Shown one piece after another: positions 8,496 to 16,924 of a stretch of 64,000 nt of DNA (positions are counted from its first letter, which is position 1; each line of letters starts with the position of its first letter). The notes beneath the pieces are model-generated. The model saw only the letters and a list, made by a program, of their open reading frames with translations, ran no database searches and was not told where the DNA came from. This DNA comes from Tissierella sp. P1 (lineage in GTDB: Bacteria > Bacillota > Clostridia > Tissierellales > Tissierellaceae): positions 62,001-126,000 of the forward strand of contig NZ_NPMN01000006.1 of the NCBI RefSeq assembly GCF_002266425.1. Direction: 5' to 3'. Position numbers and translations under genes: made by a program.

Positions 8496-9101
8496 ATGGC
8501 TAAGGCATTGGGTTTAATTGAAGTACGTGGAAAGTTAGGAGCAATCCTAGCAGCAGATGCAGCTGTAAAGGAGGCAAATGTAACTCTATTTGGAAGTGAA
8601 GTAATCCGTGGAGGATTGACAACAATTCATATCATTGGAGATGTTGCGGCAGTGAAAGCAGCAGTTGAGGCAGGTGAATTTGCTGTGGCAAATAAGAATT
8701 GTCTAATCAGTAGCCATGTTATCCCACGTTTGGATAACCAAGTTGAGCAGATGTTGATGAAATCATTTGGTAAGAAAGAAGATAATCCTTCGGATTCAAA
8801 GGAATCAAATCAACCCATTATGGAAGAAATAGAGAAAGACGAAATAGTGGAAGAAAAAAAGGATACTTTACTCGTACCTTTGAATGAATCAAAAGAAATT
8901 CTGCAAGAAAATTTGGAACATGGGGCAGATACAATTGTAGATTCGTTCTTTAATAAAAGAGAACTAGAAAAAATGAAAGTGGCTGACTTACGTTCACTTG
9001 CATATAAATTAAATCTTTCTACCATAAAGAAATCAGAAATTAGATCTGCTAATAAAGCAGTGCTTATTGAAGCATTGCTAGATAAAGGAGTTGAACATTA
9101 A
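8496..9101 (+). CDS. eutK: BMC shell protein with C-terminal SAP/Rho-N-like extension (EutK-like)
   Basis: Residues 1-90 are a canonical BMC domain (MAKALGLIEVRGKLGAILAAD, then SSHVIPRLDNQVE). A roughly 60-residue acidic linker follows, then a helix-extended-loop-helix segment (KMKVADLRSLAYKLNL...KAVLIEALLDKG) resembling SAP or Rho-N nucleic-acid-binding motifs. Proteobacterial EutK instead has a winged-helix tail, so the symbol rests on architecture and position between eutL and eutE. AGGTGGTGG fixes the start at 8496; an upstream in-frame start at 8427 would overlap eutL. The stop overlaps the eutE ATG by one base. Confidence 0.82.
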   Translation: MAKALGLIEVRGKLGAILAADAAVKEANVTLFGSEVIRGGLTTIHIIGDVAAVKAAVEAGEFAVANKNCLISSHVIPRLDNQVEQMLMKSFGKKEDNPSDSKESNQPIMEEIEKDEIVEEKKDTLLVPLNESKEILQENLEHGADTIVDSFFNKRELEKMKVADLRSLAYKLNLSTIKKSEIRSANKAVLIEALLDKGVEH

Positions 9102-10579
9102 TGGGATTGATAGATAAAGACCTTGTTTCAGTTCAAGAAACTAGGGATCTACTGAAGAAAGCAAAAGAAGCACAAAAAGAAATTGCTAAGTTATCTCAAG
9201 AACAAATCGACACCATTTGCAAGGCTATAGCAAAGGCAGCTTTTGACAATCGTGTGAAACTAGCTAAAATGGCACAAGAAGAAACAGGATTTGGAAGATG
9301 GCAAGATAAAGTCCTTAAAAATGCCTTTGCATCAAGAGATTTATTAAATGCAATTAAAGATATGAAGACAGTTGGTATAATCACAAATAATATAGAAGCT
9401 AAATATATGGAAGTAGCTGTTCCTGTTGGAGTAATTGCAGGTCTTATTCCTTCAACAAATCCGACATCAACAGTCATTTACAAAGCACTAATAAGCATTA
9501 AGGCAGGAAATGCTATTGTATTTTCACCTCATCCAAGTGCAGTAAATTGTATCAAGGAAACAGTTCGCATTATAAATGAGGCAGGAAAAAGTGTTGGCTT
9601 ACCAGATGGTGCTATTAGTGTAATTACAACAGTTACAATAGAGGCAACAAATGAATTAATGAAAAGTGAAAATACAGACTTAATTCTTGCTACTGGTGGG
9701 TCTGCAATGGTTCGTGCAGCATATTCCTCTGGAACACCAGCAATTGGAGTTGGGCCGGGTAATGGACCTGCATTTATAGAACGTAGTGCGAATATCCCAA
9801 AAGCAGTTGAGCTTATTCTTGAATCTAAGACATTTGATAATGGTACAGTTTGTGCATCTGAACAGTCTATTATCGTTGAAGAAGTTAGTAAAGAAAAAGT
9901 GATTGCAGAATTCAAGAAACAAGGTGGTTATTTTTTATCAAAAGAAGATGCCCTGAAACTTGAAAAGTATATTCTACGACCAAACGGTACAATGAATCCT
10001 AAGATAGTTGGAAGGACTGCACAGGTTGTTGCTGAATTAGCTGGTATTTCTGTACCAGAAGATGCAAAAGTTCTTATTGCTGAAGAGACACGTGTTGGTA
10101 ATCTTGCACCTTATTCAAGGGAAAAATTATCACCAATTTTAGCTTTTTATACGGTAAATACTTGGGAAGAAGCTCGCGATTTAAGTATGGAGATCTTATA
10201 CTTTGAAGGTGCAGGACACACCATGGTTATTCACACAACAAACAAAAGAATTACAGAAGAGTTTGCCTTAAAAGTACCAGTTTCAAGGCTACTAATAAAC
10301 TGTTCGGCTACATTAGGTGGAATAGGAGCAACTACAAACCTTATGCCTGCCTTGACACTAGGTTGTGGAGCTATAGGAGGAAGTTCTACTTCTGACAATG
10401 TTGGGCCACAGAATTTATTTAATCTTCGCCGAGTTGTTTATGGCGTTAGGACATTAGATGAAATACGTGGAGAAGATATATTTGAAGAAGTTAGTGCTAT
10501 AGCTGTTGAAGACTTGGGACTTAGTAAGGATCAATTGGTAGATTTACTTGTTGAACGTGTTCTACAAAAGTTAAAGTAA
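9101..10579 (+). CDS. eutE: EutE, CoA-acylating acetaldehyde dehydrogenase
   Basis: Oxidises acetaldehyde to acetyl-CoA with NAD+ and CoA. 492 residues with an aldehyde dehydrogenase fold: VPVGVIAGLIPSTNPTS, IGVGPGNGPAFIERSA and the catalytic cysteine in DNGTVCASEQ near residue 250. The first ~45 residues form an amphipathic helix after which the enzyme domain begins, which fits an encapsulation role. TAATG overlap with the preceding gene suggests translational coupling. Confidence 0.95.
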   Translation: MGLIDKDLVSVQETRDLLKKAKEAQKEIAKLSQEQIDTICKAIAKAAFDNRVKLAKMAQEETGFGRWQDKVLKNAFASRDLLNAIKDMKTVGIITNNIEAKYMEVAVPVGVIAGLIPSTNPTSTVIYKALISIKAGNAIVFSPHPSAVNCIKETVRIINEAGKSVGLPDGAISVITTVTIEATNELMKSENTDLILATGGSAMVRAAYSSGTPAIGVGPGNGPAFIERSANIPKAVELILESKTFDNGTVCASEQSIIVEEVSKEKVIAEFKKQGGYFLSKEDALKLEKYILRPNGTMNPKIVGRTAQVVAELAGISVPEDAKVLIAEETRVGNLAPYSREKLSPILAFYTVNTWEEARDLSMEILYFEGAGHTMVIHTTNKRITEEFALKVPVSRLLINCSATLGGIGATTNLMPALTLGCGAIGGSSTSDNVGPQNLFNLRRVVYGVRTLDEIRGEDIFEEVSAIAVEDLGLSKDQLVDLLVERVLQKLK

Positions 10580-10644
10580 GTAAAGAGTAACGCAATAACA
10601 TTGATAACAAAATAAAAATATAAAAAATCTAGGAGGATATTATA

Positions 10645-10935
10645 ATGGCTAATACAAATGCATTAGGTATGATTGAAACAAAAGGATTGGTAGCAGCAGT
10701 AGAGGCAGCAGATGCAATGGTTAAAGCAGCAAATGTAACATTAATTGGAAAAGAGCAAGTAGGTGGCGGATTAGTAACAGTTATGGTTCGTGGAGATGTA
10801 GGAGCTGTTAAAGCTGCAACAGATGCTGGAGCAGCAGCGGCAGAGGCAGTTGGTGAATTAATATCTGTTCATGTAATACCACGTCCACATATGGAAGTAG
10901 ATGTGATTCTACCAAAATACGATACTCAATCTTAA
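10645..10935 (+). CDS. eutM: EutM/PduA-type BMC hexamer shell protein
   Basis: Main shell hexamer. 96 residues, single BMC domain: [54 protein letters not shown] and SVHVIPRPH are near consensus for EutM/PduA/CcmK. AGGAGG lies upstream. A strong terminator-like hairpin follows about 50 bases downstream, so this abundant protein may be the last gene of many transcripts, a common way to raise the dose of the major shell subunit (inference). Confidence 0.95.
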   Translation: MANTNALGMIETKGLVAAVEAADAMVKAANVTLIGKEQVGGGLVTVMVRGDVGAVKAATDAGAAAAEAVGELISVHVIPRPHMEVDVILPKYDTQS

Positions 10936-10987
10936 CTAGGTTTCGAACATTCATGATGAAAGCTTAAAGTTGGAAGATAAAAAGTGG

Positions 10988-11026
10988 GGCTGAGGCATAA
11001 TAAAAGCTTATGCCCAGCCTTTTCTT
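10988..11026 (+). terminator. Intra-operon terminator between eutM and eutT
   Basis: GGCTGAGGCATAA (10988-11000) pairs with TTATGCCCAGCC (11008-11019) with a small bulge, followed by TTTTCTTT. No ANTAR-type hexaloop is evident just upstream. It probably thins transcription of the distal eut genes. Confidence 0.75.
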
Positions 11027-11048
11027 TATCGAGGGGAAGTGAATACTA

Positions 11049-11780
11049 ATGGCTATTTTAACGGAAAGTAAAATAAAAAAACTACTCCGTATGACGAAAT
11101 TAAAAGAAACAAAACTCTTAGTCTTAGAACCTGGAACTGTAATTACACCTTCTGCAAAAGAATATCTAAAGGATATTACTATTGAATATATGGAAATACC
11201 AGAATCATCTGATACTAAGGAGAAAGAAGAAACTTTTCCAATGACTCAGTTAGAAGTAAGCGAACCAAAAAATGCAAAAAATATTCAAGAGAATTTAATG
11301 TATGATAATAGAAAAAAGCAGAAAATGTGGAAGAGTCACTTAACTTATCAAGTTAAAATTGATATTATAATAAGCCATATTCTGACTTTACAAAAGAAAA
11401 GTCACCATATAGGAAAGATGGAGTTAGTAGGGGCTTTAAATACTATCTTAATTGTAGTCAAGACAATAGCAACGGAGATTTTAGCTTCAGACAAATTAAA
11501 TCTGGTACAGGAAATTGAAAAGTGGTTGGAAGACAAAAAGTCATACGTTGCCAGTTTATATCCGGAAGGCTCCTTTATTCCAACTTATAAAGATGAAGAA
11601 TATGTCATAGATTTATTTGAGTTACATGCATATTTACAAGAACTAGAATATTTTATTGCTAAAGAAATGAAAGAGATTCTAACATCTGAGGATTATATAA
11701 ATTGCATTTCAATAGTAACTATTTTAAAGGATTATTGTTGGATTTTGATGGTGCAGTCAAAAGAAAATTCAGTAGAATAG
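11049..11780 (+). CDS. eutT: EutT-like cobalamin adenosyltransferase homologue
   Basis: 243 residues. The N-terminal stretch (LEPGTVITPSAKEYLKDITIEYME, about residues 27-50) resembles the EutT N-terminus, and the helical remainder and position before eutD fit EutT of Gram-positive eut operons. EutT makes adenosylcobalamin. The CCxxC metal motif known from the Salmonella enzyme is not visible: the corresponding linker (residues 55-95) has no cysteine pair. It could therefore be a metal-independent form or a divergent relative with another role. Confidence 0.7.
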   Translation: MAILTESKIKKLLRMTKLKETKLLVLEPGTVITPSAKEYLKDITIEYMEIPESSDTKEKEETFPMTQLEVSEPKNAKNIQENLMYDNRKKQKMWKSHLTYQVKIDIIISHILTLQKKSHHIGKMELVGALNTILIVVKTIATEILASDKLNLVQEIEKWLEDKKSYVASLYPEGSFIPTYKDEEYVIDLFELHAYLQELEYFIAKEMKEILTSEDYINCISIVTILKDYCWILMVQSKENSVE

Positions 11781-11790
11781 GGGCGAGAAT

Positions 11791-12426
11791 ATGACTAAAA
11801 ATAATATTGATACAATCGTGGATACAGTTGTCTCTCGTATATACGAAGTAATGGATCAAACTTTTGAAATTGAAGCAAGTGGACGCCATATCCATTTAAA
11901 TCGGGAGGCAATAGATTCTCTCTTTGGAGATGGTTATCAATTACGTCCATCGAAATATTTATCACAGCCAGGCGAATTTGCATCAGAAGAACGAGTGAGT
12001 ATTAAAGGACCTAAAGGCATTATTCATAATGTTATAATTCTTGGGCCGGAACGAAAAAACTGTCAAGTGGAGGTTTCGTTAACAGATGCACGTTCACTAG
12101 GTGTAAATGCGCCGGTTCAATTAAGTGGAAATATTGAAAACACTCCAGGAATTATTATGATGAATGGCTCTAAGTCTTTTGTCTTGGATAGAGGTGTCAT
12201 AGTTGCAAAACGCCATCTTCATGTAAAAGATATAGATGCTGAAAGGTTAGGTGTCAAAGATAAAGAGAGAGTATCTGTTCAGGTGTTTAGTGAAAGACCA
12301 CTCATATTTGATGACGTTATAGTGAGAGTAAGTCCCAAGTTTGAGACTTCTATGCACATTGATTACGATGAAGCAAATGCCTGCGGTCATAAGAAAGGTG
12401 TACGAGGACGTATTGTTAAGAGGTGA
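11791..12426 (+). CDS. eutD: PduL-type phosphate acetyltransferase
   Basis: Converts acetyl-CoA plus phosphate to acetyl phosphate and recycles CoA in the lumen. 211 residues in the two-beta-barrel PduL fold, unrelated to Pta: metal-binding ASGRHIHLN near residue 31, AKRHLHV near 133 and HIDYDEANACG near the C-terminus supply the histidines of the two zinc sites. About 25 residues precede the domain and form a helix that may be a targeting tag. It overlaps or abuts the next gene. Confidence 0.92.
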   Translation: MTKNNIDTIVDTVVSRIYEVMDQTFEIEASGRHIHLNREAIDSLFGDGYQLRPSKYLSQPGEFASEERVSIKGPKGIIHNVIILGPERKNCQVEVSLTDARSLGVNAPVQLSGNIENTPGIIMMNGSKSFVLDRGVIVAKRHLHVKDIDAERLGVKDKERVSVQVFSERPLIFDDVIVRVSPKFETSMHIDYDEANACGHKKGVRGRIVKR

Positions 12427-12431
12427 TATAT

Positions 12432-13049
12432 GTGGATAACATTGAAATAATAGTACAAAAAATCACAGATATTATTATACAACGTTTACAGAAGGAAGAA
12501 CCTAGAGGGACAGTTACATTTTTAGGGAGAGAATATTCAAGTATTCGGACTTACTATGAAAAAAGAGGCTATGAGATAGTGTCAGTTAAAGATAAATTTA
12601 GTACAGATATAGTAATCGTTACTGAACTGCCTATTTTAAATATGAATCGGATAGCACTAGGACTTCCTCAAACAGAAGATGAAGTAATTATTTGGGAGCG
12701 TTTATTGAATAAGAAGGATGTTATTTTTTTAGAAGAAGGAATGGAGCTTCAGGCAAGTCAACATGTGGCTCCAAGAGCATTGTTACAGGTTCTTGTGAAT
12801 AATAAAAACCAATTGGTAAGGTACGGTGCTTCTATACTTCCATTAAAGAATTTTGAAAAGATAAATGAAATTATAAATAAGGAAGTAAAAGATGTAATTC
12901 GTAAAAGTGATAAGAAGGAACTTCTTACCGTAGAAAAAGTACGGAAACTGAACTTACAGGCAGGAGATATTTTTGAAGCGGATAAGAACATCATTATTAC
13001 AGCATTGGCTAGAGATTATATGCGTGATTTAGGTGTTCAGATAGTATAG
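12432..13049 (+). CDS. Conserved ethanolamine-operon protein of unknown function
   Basis: About 205 residues, no catalytic motif I can name. It resembles the uncharacterised proteins regularly found between eutD and eutN in Firmicute eut operons; the C-terminal part (ELLTVEKVRKLNLQAGDIF...TALARDYM) is the most family-like piece, with a PduM-like flavour suggesting a structural role. I start it at GTG 12432, eight bases after AAGAGG; a GTG at 12423 would overlap eutD by four bases but lacks a proper site. EutN follows after 13 bases. Confidence 0.7.
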   Translation: MDNIEIIVQKITDIIIQRLQKEEPRGTVTFLGREYSSIRTYYEKRGYEIVSVKDKFSTDIVIVTELPILNMNRIALGLPQTEDEVIIWERLLNKKDVIFLEEGMELQASQHVAPRALLQVLVNNKNQLVRYGASILPLKNFEKINEIINKEVKDVIRKSDKKELLTVEKVRKLNLQAGDIFEADKNIIITALARDYMRDLGVQIV

Positions 13050-13062
13050 AAAGGAGCATACT

Positions 13063-13335
13063 ATGTTCATTGGAAAAGTTGTTGGTAGCTTATGGGCTAC
13101 TCGCAAGGATGAAAAGTTAAATGGTTTGAAATTTCTACTCATTGAAAAACAACTAAACGAACATGAGTCTGATCCTGCTCTAGTTGTTGCAGTTGATCAT
13201 GTAGGTGCTGGCATTGGAGAAGCTGTGCTGATTACGACTGGTAGCTCTGGTCGTCTATCTTTTGATGGTAAAAGTATTCCTGTTGATATGGTTATTGTCG
13301 GTATCATAGACACTGTGGACTATCCAAAGGAATAA
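13063..13335 (+). CDS. eutN: EutN/CcmL pentameric shell vertex protein
   Basis: Caps the twelve vertices of the shell. 90 residues with the family hallmarks MFIGKVVGSLWATRKDEKLNGLKFLLIE at the start and VVAVDHVGAGIGEAVLITTGSS in the middle, a small OB-like barrel. AAAGGAG precedes the ATG. It is followed by a structured 100-base spacer before eutH. Confidence 0.95.
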   Translation: MFIGKVVGSLWATRKDEKLNGLKFLLIEKQLNEHESDPALVVAVDHVGAGIGEAVLITTGSSGRLSFDGKSIPVDMVIVGIIDTVDYPKE

Positions 13336-13352
13336 TAAAAGCTGCTATTTAT

Positions 13353-13412
13353 AACGAGGCTAAGGCCTCGTTGTAGTGGTGTGTTGCGATTGTTGTACAA
13401 TTGCTGGCCTTA
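13353..13412 (+). promoter_or_regulatory. Mutually exclusive hairpins in the eutN-eutH spacer
   Basis: AACGAGGC (13353-13360) pairs perfectly with GCCTCGTT (13365-13372). TAAGGCC (13361-13367), which overlaps that hairpin, can instead pair with GGCCTTA (13406-13412), enclosing a third hairpin GCGATTGT/ACAATTGC (13386-13404). The two folds exclude each other. There is no T-tract, so any effect would be on RNA processing or eutH translation rather than termination. Confidence 0.5.
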
Positions 13413-13437
13413 CTAAAAATAGAATGGAGTGAAATGA

Positions 13438-14522
13438 ATGAGTATAAATGAAATGATAATTTGGATTATGGCAATTATAATGGTCATAGGCGCAATCGAC
13501 CGTTCACTGGGTAATAAAACTGGTTTAGGTCAACAATTTGAGGAAGGAATACTAGCAATGGGTTCTTTAGCACTTTCAATGGCTGGTATAATCGTTATAG
13601 CACCCAAGTTATCTGATTGGTTAAGTCCTATAGTGGTTCCACTATATAAATTGTTAGGAGCAGATCCAGCAATGTTTGCAGGAACTTTATTAGCAAATGA
13701 TATGGGTGGGTTTTTCTTAGCACAACAAATGACTACTGACCATTAATTAGGCTTTTCTCAGGTGGTATTTTAGGAGCCATGATGGGGGCGACAATTGTAT
13801 TTACAATCCCAGTGGGATTGGGTATTATCAGCAAGGAAGATACAAAGTATCTGGCACAAGGGGTATTATGCGGAATTGTGACTATTCCAATTGGAGCATT
13901 AGTTGCAGGAATTTTGATGGGTATGCCAATAGTTAAAGTCTTTATGAATTTAATACCTATAATAGCTGTAGCGATTTTAATTTCAATTGGACTATTTAAA
14001 ATCCCTGAAGGAATGATTAAAGGGTTTAATATATTTGGGAAAATTATAGTAGCTGTTGCAGCCATTGGGCTGGCAATTGGTGGGTTAGACTTACTATTAG
14101 GTATCAAAATATTTGAAAATCAAGATACACTTGAAGTTGGATTTCAAACAGTTGGTGGTATTGCCATTACTTTAGCCGGTGCTTATGGATTGGTGTTCTT
14201 GATCACAAAGCTATTTAAGAAGCCATTGATGAAACTAGGTCACTTGTTAGGAATGAATGATATTGCAGCAGCAGGTCTAATTGCATCTCTTGCTAACAAC
14301 ATCGCCATGTTCCAAACAGTAAAGGGTATGGATAAACGTGGCAAGGTAATTAATATTGCTTTTGCAGTTTCAGCATCCTTTGCATTTGGTGACCATTTAG
14401 GATTTACGGCTGGTGTTGCACCAGAATTGATTGTTCCAATGATTATTGGTAAGCTAGTCGGTGGTATTTCTGCCATTCTTGTTGCCATATTTCTATCTAA
14501 CCGTGTATTTAGGATTGAATAA
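13438..14522 (+). pseudogene. eutH: EutH, ethanolamine permease, split by one-base deletion
   Basis: Membrane transporter for ethanolamine, about 361 residues when joined, ten or so hydrophobic helices. The first frame (13438-13746) carries GQQFEEGILAMGSLAL and MFAGTLLANDMGGFFLAQQM; the second (from about 13740 to 14522) continues with GGILGAMMGATIVFTIPVGLGII and NDIAAAGLIASLANNIAMF and GDHLGFTAG, in register with known EutH. Adding one C at 13739-13741 restores one frame. No slippery heptamer is present, so this is either a real inactivating deletion or a sequencing error; conservation on both sides favours a recent event. Confidence 0.9.
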
Positions 14523-14561
14523 AGCTAATACTATAGAGATTTAAGTACGGATGGAGGTAAG

Positions 14562-15020
14562 ATGTTGAATATAGACAGATCAGAAATTGAAAAGCTAGTT
14601 CGTAGTATCATAATGGAAGAATACAGTAATAAGTTAAATGGTGCTTCAAAGAGGAATGTTGACCCCAGTGGAGTAATGGCAATTTCTTTGCCATTGTTTT
14701 CTGTAAGTGAAGAAGATCGACTGGACACAGGCAACCCTAATCATAAAGTATATACGAAGGATTTAGTATCACTTACTGAAAGCCCTAGATTGGGTTGTGG
14801 CCTAATGGTAATGGAAGATACTACCTTCGACTGGACTTTAGGATATGATGAAATAGATTATATTATTGAAGGAACTCTGACTATTATCATAGATGGACGG
14901 CGAATAACTGCCAATGCAGGAGAATTGATTTTGATTCCAAGAGATTCAAGTATTCAGTTTTCAGTTGAAGGAAAGGCAAGGTTTATCTATGTGACTTATC
15001 CAGCTGATTGGCAATCATAA
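14562..15020 (+). CDS. eutQ: EutQ, cupin-fold ethanolamine utilisation protein
   Basis: 152 residues. The N-terminal 40 residues form a charged helix like the tags of microcompartment proteins, and residues 75-150 are a single cupin barrel (WTLGYDEIDYIIEGTLTIIIDG, then AGELILIPRDSSIQFS). EutQ has been reported to have acetate kinase activity and to be needed for assembly in Salmonella; the role here is by homology. Last gene of the operon, followed by a terminator. Confidence 0.92.
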   Translation: MLNIDRSEIEKLVRSIIMEEYSNKLNGASKRNVDPSGVMAISLPLFSVSEEDRLDTGNPNHKVYTKDLVSLTESPRLGCGLMVMEDTTFDWTLGYDEIDYIIEGTLTIIIDGRRITANAGELILIPRDSSIQFSVEGKARFIYVTYPADWQS

Positions 15021-15135
15021 ATTCTAGAAAAGCAAATTGGTATATACATGACTAAAAGACATGTTATGAATCCTAATACCCCAATTACTTTTATTGTTCT
15101 CTCCATAGAAATGCTCCTCTCTATGTTTGTATTCA

Positions 15136-15163
15136 AGCCGCTACACTTGTAGCGGTTTATTTC
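15136..15163 (+). terminator. Terminator downstream of the eut operon
   Basis: CCGCTACA (15138-15145) pairs with TGTAGCGG (15148-15155), flanked by AAG and TTT, and followed by TTTATTTC. It lies 118 bases after eutQ. Confidence 0.7.
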
Positions 15164-15415
15164 ATATAGTATAATATAGTATACGTAGAGAATAAATAAG
15201 GTAAAAACAAGCACTACAAAGGAGACGATTTTGTGGCGGTTTCAAGTAGAGGAGATGTAAGGTGATATTATGAGAATTCAGCCAGAAGGACAGCCATCAG
15301 CACTGAACCCGAGCATGTAGGATTTATCTGTTTGAGCATTAATACTCCCTAATCATAGTCTTAGTAGAATAGGATAAAGTTAAAATACAATCTATACTTT
15401 GAAAGGAGAAATTAA
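15164..15415. other. Spacer between eut terminator and lipoprotein gene
   Basis: No convincing gene. A 16-codon open frame at 15270 (MRIQPEGQPSALNPSM) has a passable ribosome site, AAGGTGATATT, but no recognisable homologue; it may be a gene remnant. The lipoprotein ribosome site AAAGGAG lies at the right end. Confidence 0.3.
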
Positions 15416-16582
15416 ATGAAATCACGAATTATATACATACTTCTTGTGTTTCTGTTAAGTACTTCAATTACTGCGTGTCGGAGCAGTAAAAACAATTTAA
15501 ACTCAAATAATAGCAGTAGTGGAAGTGATAGTAAAATTACTGACACAAGCCTTTCTTCAGATAGTGAAAGTGAAAATACAAATGCCACGATGCCATCTAA
15601 TAATAATTCGGTATTAGAAGCATATAAATCAGTATTGTTAAATAATGATGAATTTTTCAGCATTGATAGCAAGAAAAAATTATCTTTGAATGATTTTTTA
15701 ACTAACAAAGAGATTAATGGAACCATCTTTGAAGTGACACACTTTACAGTACTTGATATGGATAGTGATGAGGTACCTGAAGTTGTTCTTGAATTAGCAG
15801 TAGATAATAATCCAGAGTTTTACGAAGTCTTGCATTATATGAATGATACAATTTATGGATACAATATTGTATACAGAGGCTTAGAAGCGCTTAAAACAGA
15901 CGGAACATTTCAGTATTCAAACGGTGCAGCAGATAATGGATATGGAAAATTGAAATTCCAATCAAATGCCTATGAAACTGATATATTGGGATATGTGAAA
16001 TCAATCCAAAACAATGATAACATAACTATAGGATACTTCATTAATAATAAATCCGCTACAGAAGAATCCTATAATTCTTTCATGAAAGAAGAAGATGAAA
16101 AAAAAGATGTAGTTTGGCATGAATTTTCTCAAAAGAATGTTGAAACAGAACTCTCTGTGCATCTAACATTGCAGGATGAAGAAATGAAACCAATGGAAGT
16201 TTATAGTGGACATAGCAAGGAAGAAATAGAAGATTTTGCAAAAAAAGTTGTTGAATTAATCCAAAATGATGAAAGTCAGGATTTGGCAGAAATTATTCAA
16301 TATCCACTTAATGTTAATCTAGATGAACAAAAAATATATATCAAGGATAAAGACACATTTCTTGAAAAATACAATCTGATATTTAATGATAAATTTAAGT
16401 TGCAAATTAAAGATGCATACACAAAGGATATATGGGGGAATTCGGTTGGATTTATAATAGGGAATGGAGATATATGGTTCGCTAATGATTCATCAGATAG
16501 TAAGCTTAAGATTATAGTTATTAATAGCGGAAAGGGTGAAATGCCGAAAGGTGAGGAAGGGAATGGAATAATACGGGGATAA
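15416..16582 (+). CDS. Secreted lipoprotein of unknown function
   Basis: 388 residues. A lipoprotein signal peptide spans residues 1-21 (hydrophobic stretch then lipobox SITAC, cysteine near residue 21), so the protein is anchored on the outer face of the membrane. A Ser/Asn-rich linker (residues 22-65) follows. The folded part contains DMDSDEVPEVVLEL near residue 116, a calcium-like acidic repeat commonly seen in clostridial surface proteins. No enzyme motif recognised. It is monocistronic. Confidence 0.8.
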   Translation: MKSRIIYILLVFLLSTSITACRSSKNNLNSNNSSSGSDSKITDTSLSSDSESENTNATMPSNNNSVLEAYKSVLLNNDEFFSIDSKKKLSLNDFLTNKEINGTIFEVTHFTVLDMDSDEVPEVVLELAVDNNPEFYEVLHYMNDTIYGYNIVYRGLEALKTDGTFQYSNGAADNGYGKLKFQSNAYETDILGYVKSIQNNDNITIGYFINNKSATEESYNSFMKEEDEKKDVVWHEFSQKNVETELSVHLTLQDEEMKPMEVYSGHSKEEIEDFAKKVVELIQNDESQDLAEIIQYPLNVNLDEQKIYIKDKDTFLEKYNLIFNDKFKLQIKDAYTKDIWGNSVGFIIGNGDIWFANDSSDSKLKIIVINSGKGEMPKGEEGNGIIRG

Positions 16583-16708
16583 TAAAAGTAGATTTTGAAG
16601 TAAGTTTTACATGAAAAGATTGTATATGATCACTGTTACGGCATTCACGGATTCTTTCCAACCAAATCCCGGACCTTACGGTCATAACTCAGGTAATGAA
16701 TAAATAAA

Positions 16709-16757
16709 GAGCAACCGCTGTCTATATTATTTAATTTGTAAGGACAGTGGTTACTCA
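16709..16757. terminator. Probable bidirectional terminator in the 16.6-16.9 kb spacer
   Basis: GAGCAACCGCTGTC (16709-16722) pairs with GACAGTGGTTACTC (16743-16756) with one G-U and one mismatch around a 20-base A/T loop. Upstream, 16611-16703 has a short frame (MKRLYMITVTAFTDSF... 30 codons) with no ribosome site that may be a gene scrap. Nothing else is seen in 16583-16852. Confidence 0.5.
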
Positions 16758-16852
16758 TATATAATCTGTTTATAATTTTACCACATTTTTCTTATGAAAT
16801 GATTTAGCAGTTATTATACATTAGAGTTTAGTGATATTCACTTTTTCTTCTT

Positions 16853-16890
16853 TTTCCCCTTGACTCTTCCGTTGGGGAAACAGTTATTAT
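16853..16890 (+). promoter_or_regulatory. MerR-type promoter and operator
   Basis: TTGACT (16860-16865) and TATTAT (16885-16890) are separated by 19 bases, the over-long spacing typical of promoters twisted open by MerR proteins. A perfect dyad TTTCCCC (16853-16859) and GGGGAAA (16874-16880) spans the spacer. It directly precedes a MerR-family gene, so autoregulation is likely. Confidence 0.75.
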
Positions 16891-16924
16891 ATAATTAATA
16901 AAAATGAAAAGGGGAAAACAAACT

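Noticed and set aside
13438..14522. Programmed frameshift in eutH
   Set aside because: The -1 frame has a TGA at 13735-13737, so a shift must occur within a few bases of 13740, where no slippery heptamer exists.
1..15020. Cobalamin riboswitch controlling the eut operon
   Set aside because: I looked for the B12-box and its flanking helices in the larger eut spacers and found none; only ANTAR-type hairpins are seen.
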